Shown piece by piece: positions 57,917 through 64,000 of a DNA stretch of 64,000 bases (position 1 is the first letter of the stretch; each line of letters opens with the position of its first letter). Position numbers and translations under genes: made by a program. Source of the stretch: Bipolaris cookei (Eukaryota > Ascomycota > Dothideomycetes > Pleosporales > Pleosporaceae); assembly GCA_002286855.1 (NCBI GenBank), contig NRSV01000070.1:123548-187547 (forward strand). Direction: 5' to 3'. Under the pieces are notes generated by a model. It saw only the letters and a program-made list of their open reading frames with translations. It was not told where the DNA came from and ran no database searches.

Positions 57917-58615
57917 TTATTATTTCATTATAGTCCTGTATCAGCCGTTGGCTATGTAGGACTTTGGCCAGAGGCCGTTCTATCTGCTTATTTACAATTT
58001 GGTACTTTGTGCTGTATTGCGTGACTATGGTGCTTCGGCCTTTATTTAGCTAAGCTATTACTAGCTTTCTAGATACCTGTTGCTAAAGAGCAGGTCAGTA
58101 ACAGGGAAAGATGTAGAGCAGCTAGGCTGCCTTCCAGCGGGCTCTCTTAGGAGAAAGGAAATGGTACTAAAATCAGAGTTGTTTTTCTTATTTTTCTTTT
58201 CGTCTAGCCTTCTTAGCCTAGATACCACTTCCTTGTTCCTATCTTCGTGCTAGTAATAAAAGCTAGAGTAGCTTCTATACCGCTCGTAGTGTGAAGTAAG
58301 AGTGGGAGTTTGAGTATTTTTTGGCCTAGAGTCTTTTTTAGCTGGTTTCTTTCTGCGCTATAGAAGCCGCAGTATAGAAGTAGATGCTCTGCTGTTTGTG
58401 GTCTTCCACAGTTGCAGAGATCCGTTTCTCTTCTATTTACTCTCTTTAGGTAGGAGTTGAGGTATCCGTGTCCTATCTTAAGAGAATAGAAAGAGCTTGA
58501 AATATCTCTTTTCGTGCCTCTTGGGATTGCTAGTTGGTTTTAGAGCTTTAGATCAAAGATAGCTCCGTAGCTAGGCTTCTTTTCTCTTGCTGTTTCCCTA
58601 TGCCACTCGCTTATA
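57903..58615 (-). mobile_element. 5'-truncated LINE with 14-bp target duplication
   Basis: The body spans 57917-58601 and is flanked by GCCACTCGCTTATA at 57903-57916 and 58602-58615. Read on the minus strand it encodes the C-terminal end of a Tad1-type LINE polyprotein: RTGHGYLNSYLKRVNRRETD, then LCNCGRPQTAEHLLLYC, followed by a 3' UTR and an (AAT)n-type tail at the left end. It is the longest of the three LINE fragments in the window. Confidence 0.88.
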
Positions 58616-58973
58616 AAATACGTTATTGTCCGTATGTAATAAGGTTACAGCGATCGGATAGCTTGGAAGCTCTACCCCGCACACAGCAGAGAGCATAAGA
58701 AGAGAACCTTGTACGCACGTAGATAGGCAAGAATAAGAACAAGAATTTCGAATACACACACCTGTCTTTTGGCAACCCTTCTGCATTCGTGCAAACCCTC
58801 TTTAGGCCCGCGCGCACATGCTTCGTACCTTGCTGTTTGCACCCGGTTCATGCTTATGCTAGCTAGCTACAGAGCCCATTCAACAGTTATACATAAAGAC
58901 CTCCCCTAATATAGTATCCTTGAACCAACCATTTCCAATACTTCTTATCTCCACGAGATCAATCAACTGAATT
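58616..58973. other. Spacer and possible promoter
   Basis: Region between the LINE and the small cysteine-rich gene remnant. A CTAATATAGTATCC stretch near 58904 could be a core promoter. No gene is supported. Confidence 0.4.
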
Positions 58974-59319
58974 ATGAAGTCAAACTCCTTGTCAGTGCCT
59001 TGACCTTCATCAGTGTCACCTTTGTGCATTCTCCCTCTTTGTAAAATTTTGAGACCCTGCCCGAATGTAAATCCTTATTCTATGCTAGGTGTAGAAAACA
59101 AAATACTCGTGCTATAGTACACTTGCAAGCGTTGTGCAAAACTGCTGTGTATACGGAGTGAAGTACGAGGACAACACTGTACACATGGGCTATTGGGATG
59201 GAATTTCGAATACATGCAGAATACGAGAGACATACGTTCGCAAGTTCAGCGCTTGTCTCGATTGTTGTTGCACCTATAAAGGTAATAATGGTGGTAACTA
59301 CATTTCGGTAGTTGATTAG
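58974..59319 (+). pseudogene. Cysteine-rich secreted protein, frameshifted in the signal peptide
   Basis: The second exon (59118-59319) encodes NCCVYGVKYEDN, SNTCRIRETY and SACLDCCCTYKG, with seven cysteines in about 60 residues. Exon 1 would be 58974-59040: after ATGAAG the next frame reads KLLVSALTFISVTFVHSPS, a clear signal peptide, but ATG is one base out of phase with it. The intron 59041-59117 (GTAAAA donor, GCTATAG acceptor) joins this frame to exon 2 in phase. A single lost base just after ATGAAG therefore explains the gene. It could be a real frameshift, a sequencing error or a wrong start. The type fits a candidate effector beside transposons. Confidence 0.5.
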
Positions 59320-59864
59320 CGTAGAGATCAGAGTCAGCGGATAAGCGCTTCATAGCCTCTTGCGGGCACATGTTCTCCATGGATTTTTGATTATGAAAAA
59401 CCGTTTAAACATATCCTTGTGCTGCTATCGAGTTTCAAAAGTATGCAAGACTCGAATTCTAGATTTCATTTGTTCTTCATGTTATGCAACAGTGTTTCGT
59501 CTTTAGCATGTTTTGCATCTCCTACCTTGTAAATAGGCAGATGAAGGTGTTTAAAAAACATAGCATATCATATAAAATGACCCAATGGAGCCTTTTGGCG
59601 ATTGAAAAATATGGTATCCATTAGGGAGGGGAAAAGAGTGTTACTTGTATGATCCGGTTTATGGCACGTGACGAAGTACAGTTAGTGGTGCCAAGGTTTC
59701 AAGGCGGTGGCACATGGCAGAAATAATTCTAGGACTACTGAACATGCACAAACCGACTTCTTTACCCGCAACCCAATTCTCGGATTCTTTCGCTTTCCTG
59801 CCCAGCAAATTCGGTTGCGAGATTTATTTTGAAACTTTAATAGATACACTGCAGCGCCGCAATC
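59320..59864. promoter_or_regulatory. Upstream region of UTP7
   Basis: No gene is supported. The proximal part is presumably the UTP7 promoter. Confidence 0.4.
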
Positions 59865-61529
59865 ATGGCTTCCGGACATAAGCCTGAAGCCAGTACTTCG
59901 CAACCGGGGCGCAAGTCGCACCACAGCGCACTCATGGACGAAGACGCCCGCGCAGTCGCAGAATTCACCCAGAAAGCCACACAACAATATGGTCGCGGCG
60001 ACCGGATACGACCGAAATCAGTCAAAGATAAGAAGCTGCGGGCAAATGTGAAGTCTCTCGAGTCGAAGAACAAACAGGCGGCGATAGAAGCAAAGACTGT
60101 CGAAGTCCTGCTTGAGAACAATGCTGGGCTGCTGGAGCCGGAGAATGAGTTGGAGAGGACATATCGCGTTCGGCAAGATGAGATCAAGCGGGAGGTTGGC
60201 CTAGAGACGGCAAAGAAAGGGTTCGAGTTGCGATTAGACGACCTTGGGCCGTACGACGTGTGCGAGTACAATCGCAATGGGCGCGATTTGTTAATCGCTG
60301 GCCGTAAAGGCCATGTCGCGACATTTGACTGGAGAGCTGGAAAGCTGGGCTGCGAACTACAGCTCAACGAGACGGTGCGCGATGCCCGGTGGCTGCATAC
60401 AAGCAACCAGAAAAACTTCGCCGTTGCACAAAAGAAATGCGTCTACATCTACTCAGGCGACGGCGTAGAAATGCACCAGCTTAAGAACCATTCGGAGGCG
60501 ACGCATCTCGAATACCTTCCGTACCACTTCCTCCTCGCCTCAGTATCGACAGCAGGCATAATACGGTATACAGACGTTTCGACCGGTCAATCGTTACCAC
60601 AGCTCTACACCAAACTCGGACCTGCCACAGCGCTTGCGCAAAATCCACAAAACGCAATCCTCCACGTTGGCCACCAAAAGGGTCTTGTGACACTGTGGTC
60701 GCCCAATAGCGCCACGCCCCTCGTCAAGCTCCTCCCACACCGTGGGCCTGTACGAAGCATTGCCATGGACAGATCAGGCACCTACATGGTCAGCACCTCG
60801 CAAGATCGATGCATGTCCGTGTGGGATATTCGCATGTTTAAAGAAATGCACCAGCACTACTTGCGCGTCCCATGCACTACTCTCTCCATTTCTGATCGCA
60901 ACCTCACGGCCGTAGGCTACGGAACTCAAGTCTCTATCTACAAAGACGACGTTTTCCAACGCAGCCCCGAAGATCAATCACAACCCAAGATGCCCTATAT
61001 GGGATGGGGCGGTCAGGGCCTCAATGTTAGCCGCGTCCGCTTCTGTCCTTTCGAGGACGTACTCGGCATATCGCACGATCGCGGCTTCTCTTCCATTCTC
61101 GTTCCCGGATCTGGGGAACCCAACCCCGATTCCCTTGAACCGGGTACCAACCCCTATGAAACCTCCAAGCAACGCCGCGAAACTGAAGTCCATGCCCTCC
61201 TCGAGAAACTCCAACCCGAGATGATTGCGCTCGACCCCAACTTTGTCGGTAACCTTGATCTGACGTCGCACGAGGAGCGACAAAAGGAGTACCGCGCACA
61301 GCGGGGTGAGCGCGAACCAGACAAGGTGGATCTGCTGAAGAACAGGGGCAAGGGAAGGAACTCGGCACTGAGGAGGTATCTGAGAAAGAATGGCAACAGA
61401 AATGTCATTGACGCAGAAAAGGAGCGCGCACGCGAGGCGCTCAAGAATATGCAAAAGAGGCAGATTGAGCGCAAAGAGAAGATGAAGAAGGAATACGGTC
61501 CTGCGCTCGAGCGATTTGCGAGGAAGTAG
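59865..61529 (+). CDS. UTP7: U3 snoRNP-associated WD-repeat protein Utp7
   Basis: A single exon of 554 residues. A charged N-terminal helical region (RTYRVRQDEIKREVG) precedes a seven-bladed WD40 propeller (RNGRDLLIAGRKGHVATFDW, QKGLVTLWSPNSATPLVKLL, MVSTSQDRCMSVWDIR). The C-terminal BING4CT domain follows (PYMGWGGQGLNVSRVRFCPF, YETSKQRRETEVHALLEKLQ, DLTSHEERQKEYRAQR), then a basic tail. Utp7/WDR46 belongs to the small-subunit processome that matures 18S rRNA in the nucleolus. It is a conserved gene with no introns here, lying between two transposon blocks. Confidence 0.95.
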   Translation: MASGHKPEASTSQPGRKSHHSALMDEDARAVAEFTQKATQQYGRGDRIRPKSVKDKKLRANVKSLESKNKQAAIEAKTVEVLLENNAGLLEPENELERTYRVRQDEIKREVGLETAKKGFELRLDDLGPYDVCEYNRNGRDLLIAGRKGHVATFDWRAGKLGCELQLNETVRDARWLHTSNQKNFAVAQKKCVYIYSGDGVEMHQLKNHSEATHLEYLPYHFLLASVSTAGIIRYTDVSTGQSLPQLYTKLGPATALAQNPQNAILHVGHQKGLVTLWSPNSATPLVKLLPHRGPVRSIAMDRSGTYMVSTSQDRCMSVWDIRMFKEMHQHYLRVPCTTLSISDRNLTAVGYGTQVSIYKDDVFQRSPEDQSQPKMPYMGWGGQGLNVSRVRFCPFEDVLGISHDRGFSSILVPGSGEPNPDSLEPGTNPYETSKQRRETEVHALLEKLQPEMIALDPNFVGNLDLTSHEERQKEYRAQRGEREPDKVDLLKNRGKGRNSALRRYLRKNGNRNVIDAEKERAREALKNMQKRQIERKEKMKKEYGPALERFARK

Positions 61530-61738
61530 GTGGTGAGGAGAAGGACCCCCGAAAAGCATTTTTTTTCATTGCATTTGCATGGGGTGTCTGTATCTTTTTC
61601 TTTTCTATGTAGCTAAGATACCTTTTATATATTATTGGACATTGACTGATTGTAGCAATGATGTAAATGGCATAACGTGACGGATAAGCGAGTCGGTCAC
61701 CCCACCAACTTTAATTACCTACCTCACCTTTGCGTACA

Positions 61739-62646
61739 ATGCCTCCAAGCCACGCTTCTCAGTTGATTTCTCACGAGGCAGATATTTAGCTTGCCCTCTC
61801 CTCTCTCGATAGCAACCAAATACAGAGTACTCGACTCGCTGCTCGAACCTTCAATATTCCTAAATCAACGCTAATTGACCGACGCGCTGGGAAACGTGCG
61901 CGACGCGATTGCCAGCCTAACTCAAAGAAACTTACTAAACTAAAAGAAGATGTAATGGCCATATATTGGATATTGATTCGCGTAGATTTGCGCCTACGTA
62001 TACTGCTGTACGCGATATGGCTGATAAGCTGCTAGCTGTGCCGGCGCTGGCCAGGTCGGGCAGAAGTGGCCAGCCAACTTCATCAGGCGTACAGACTCTC
62101 TTACGACGCGTTTTAATCGGGCTTACGATAGGCAGACGGCTCTGTGTGAAGATCCAGCCTTAATTAAGAGTTGGTATGTGCTTCTAGAGCAGACAAAGGC
62201 TAAGTACGGCATCTGTGATGAGGACGTCTACAACTTTGACAAAGCTGGCTTTTCGATGGGCAATATTACTACTCAGCTTGTCATTACAGCATCAGAGAGA
62301 GGATGCCGGCCAAAAGCTATTCAGCCAGGTGGTCATGAGTGGGTAATGATGCTCTCGGCTGAGCTAATGCGTGATCGGATTGCCAGCCTTGAGAGGGCTA
62401 ATGAAGCAGCAACAAGGCATAGGCAGCGCAAAAAAAAAGCGGATACAGAAGCAAGGAGTGCTTACAAAGGGAGCTGGAGAGGATCTACTCGCTTAGCATG
62501 AGGCTGATCAGCAGATTGCTCATGAAGAGCGTCAAGGAGGAGAGCGATCAGGCGTTAGCCGCCAGGCTCTAGCACGCTGTAGTAGGTGCAGAGAGGCTGG
62601 CCATAATGCATGTACATGCAATAAAGATGCTGTTAGTACTACTTAA
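61739..62646 (+). pseudogene. Degraded transposase of the outer element
   Basis: ATG 61739 starts MPPSHASQLISHEAD, then a stop, an N-terminal helix-turn-helix (FNIPKSTLIDRRAGKRARRD), frame changes, NFDKAGFSMGNITTQLV around 62230 and a terminal CCHC knuckle (CSRCREAGHNACTC) ending at 62646. Most of the catalytic core between the first and third acidic residues is deleted. Confidence 0.75.
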
Positions 62647-62676
62647 TCTACTCTATTAATTGACAATTATTATACA

Positions 62677-63793
62677 ACGTGGTTCACAAGCGAACGGCTC
62701 ACCCAAGCGAGCGGCCCACGCCTCAGCAACGCGACGACTTCAAGTCCATATCACGCACTTTTACCACAGTCAATAAACTATCGCAGTATACCAATTTATT
62801 CCTCTAAGCTACTGATATCACTAGAACTATCTACTTCAACTGCGCAGGTGCGGGCGTTGTGTCCAGTCTCCTTACAACGCCCACATCGCCTCTCTCCTCG
62901 CACCCTCTTCGACGCGCTTTCGCTGTCGCCACGACTACTAGCCGCCTGTTCAGCTAATACTTCTTGTGCCTCGCCTACAGTAAGAGTCTCTTCTGTCCGT
63001 ACGTATCGCCGCTTGCGGCTCTTACGCTTGTTTGATTCGTCTAGAGCCTCTTGAAGAGTAGCCGGCGACCCGACGCGCGCACGCCTTGGATTACAGTAAC
63101 CCACTTACGGTTACCTGGCTGTATCAGCTTTTTTTTGCCATATCCTTCTGATCCTGTGATAACTAACTGTGATAAAATCTTGCCCATCATAAAGCTAGTT
63201 TCATCAAAGTTGTAGATATCGTCGTCCACAATACCCCACTTCTGCTTTGTCGCCTTGACTAGATCGAACCAACGCTGGACAGCTGCTGGGTCCTCGCAGG
63301 CGGCTCACTGGTGATCATAAGGATAGCTCCAGCGCGTACGGAGCCCAGGGGTTCTCTTAATAAAGTTATCGACCCAGTTCTTGCCAATAGGGTTACTCTC
63401 CCGCCCATGCAATAGTTTATCAGCCATTGCGCGAACGTCAGCCTTTGTAGGCGCAAATCCTCGCGTAGACTCTTCAAGAATAAGTCTAACTATAGCCTCC
63501 TCTTCTAGCTTATTAAGACGTTTAGAGTTGGCTTCGCAGTCGCGTCGAGAGCGTCTTCCAGCGTGTCGGTAAGATAAAGTTCTTTGAGGCACGTTATAGA
63601 TAGAAGCAGCACGTTGTAGATAGAAGCAGCACGTCTTTGGCTCTGAACACGTTCCGATTTGATATCAAAAAGAGCAAGCTGAAGATCTGATTTGTTATAC
63701 GAAGTTTGAGTGGTGCGTTGTTGAGACACGACGCGTTGTAGTGTTGAATTCAACGTGCTGACGAGGCGTGAGCCGCTCGCTTGTGAACCACGT
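62677..63793 (-). mobile_element. Inner Fot-type transposon, internally deleted
   Basis: Ends ACGTGGTTCACAAGCGA (left) and the inverse at 63793 match the element at 21928-23739. On the minus strand it keeps the transposase N-terminus (from 63592), the first catalytic segment NFDETSFMMG (from 63229) and the C-terminal CCHC knuckle (ending 62796). The second and third acidic residues are deleted at the junction near 63060. It shares the TGA after YPYDHQ with the 21928-23739 copy. Confidence 0.82.
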
Positions 63794-63871
63794 TAACTGC
63801 GTTGTTGAGATATATGTCCGTGTAGAGGTGCGTAAGGTTGGTGAGGTGACCGACTCGCTTATCCGTCACGT

Positions 63872-64000
63872 AGTATGAACGCAGCAAAATGTTTAACGTG
63901 TTCCACGGGCGAGCGCCGCACCCCACCAAACTTGCAAATCTCTATAACCGCGTAGCTCTACCACGAATTAATTTTTTTATTATATTTTAAGTTCGTAGAT
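63872..64000. other. Window end
   Basis: Short flank, partly AT-rich. No feature is supported. Confidence 0.4.

Larger units (their letters stand above)
61675..63871 (+). mobile_element. Outer Fot-type transposon, interrupted
   Basis: Its ends are inverted repeats ACGTGACGGATAAGCGAGTC (left, about 61675) and the matching sequence at the right (to about 63871), with TA next to them. A degraded transposase runs on the plus strand and another Fot-type element is inserted at 62677-63793. This element is a different subfamily from the inner one, although both share a GCGAGTCGG-type motif in the repeats. Confidence 0.78.

Overview
This window looks like nuclear DNA of a filamentous ascomycete, most probably a dothideomycete of the Pleosporales type. 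Genes carry several short introns (about 48-108 bp) with GTAAGT/GTATGT-like donors and CTAAC branch points. Conserved single-copy eukaryotic genes alternate with blocks of decayed transposable elements. Many broken genes carry C-to-T or G-to-A nonsense changes of the kind left by repeat-induced point mutation (RIP). All exon models were joined by eye from splice signals and reading phase; none has transcript support.

Layout. 1-10.2 kb: a BTB-domain gene, a secreted serine carboxypeptidase with an in-frame TAG, a gene for a repeat protein with four copies of a DLLQRKKAEKFG motif, and a decayed CSC1/OSCA-family channel gene. 10.9-18.6 kb: conserved core with SRP receptor alpha (SRP101) and YIF1 sharing a divergent promoter, RAD7 whose start codon is split by an intron, and an Stc1-domain gene. 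19.3-30.6 kb: transposon block with a 5'-truncated LINE, a previously unlisted 54-residue cysteine-rich secreted protein gene, a solo LTR with perfect target duplication, a Fot/pogo DNA transposon, and a decayed Ty3 chromovirus carrying a nested 205-bp MITE and an antisense zinc-finger-like ORF.

31-45 kb: secreted amidase, Nudix hydrolase, arginyltransferase ATE1, enoyl reductase TSC13 and a psi-factor-producing oxygenase (Ppo) with both the dioxygenase and the P450 active sites. 45.9-47.7 kb: two tandem paralogous small secreted proteins. 48-52.7 kb: an inverted-repeat derivative of a Fot-like transposon and a peptidylarginine deiminase pseudogene split by two solo LTRs. 53-57 kb: a Zn2Cys6 regulator whose first exon junction seems broken, followed by an intact MmgE/PrpD gene. 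57.5-59.3 kb: transposon remnants, a LINE with a 14-bp target duplication and a probable frameshifted cysteine-rich secreted protein. 59.9-61.5 kb: UTP7. 61.7-63.9 kb: one Fot-like element nested in another.

Together the core genes serve secretion (SRP101, YIF1), DNA repair (RAD7), protein turnover (ATE1), lipid synthesis (TSC13), ribosome biogenesis (UTP7) and oxylipin signalling (Ppo). The transposon-rich parts hold small secreted cysteine-rich proteins, a layout typical of plant-associated fungi. No rRNA, tRNA or CRISPR array was recognised.
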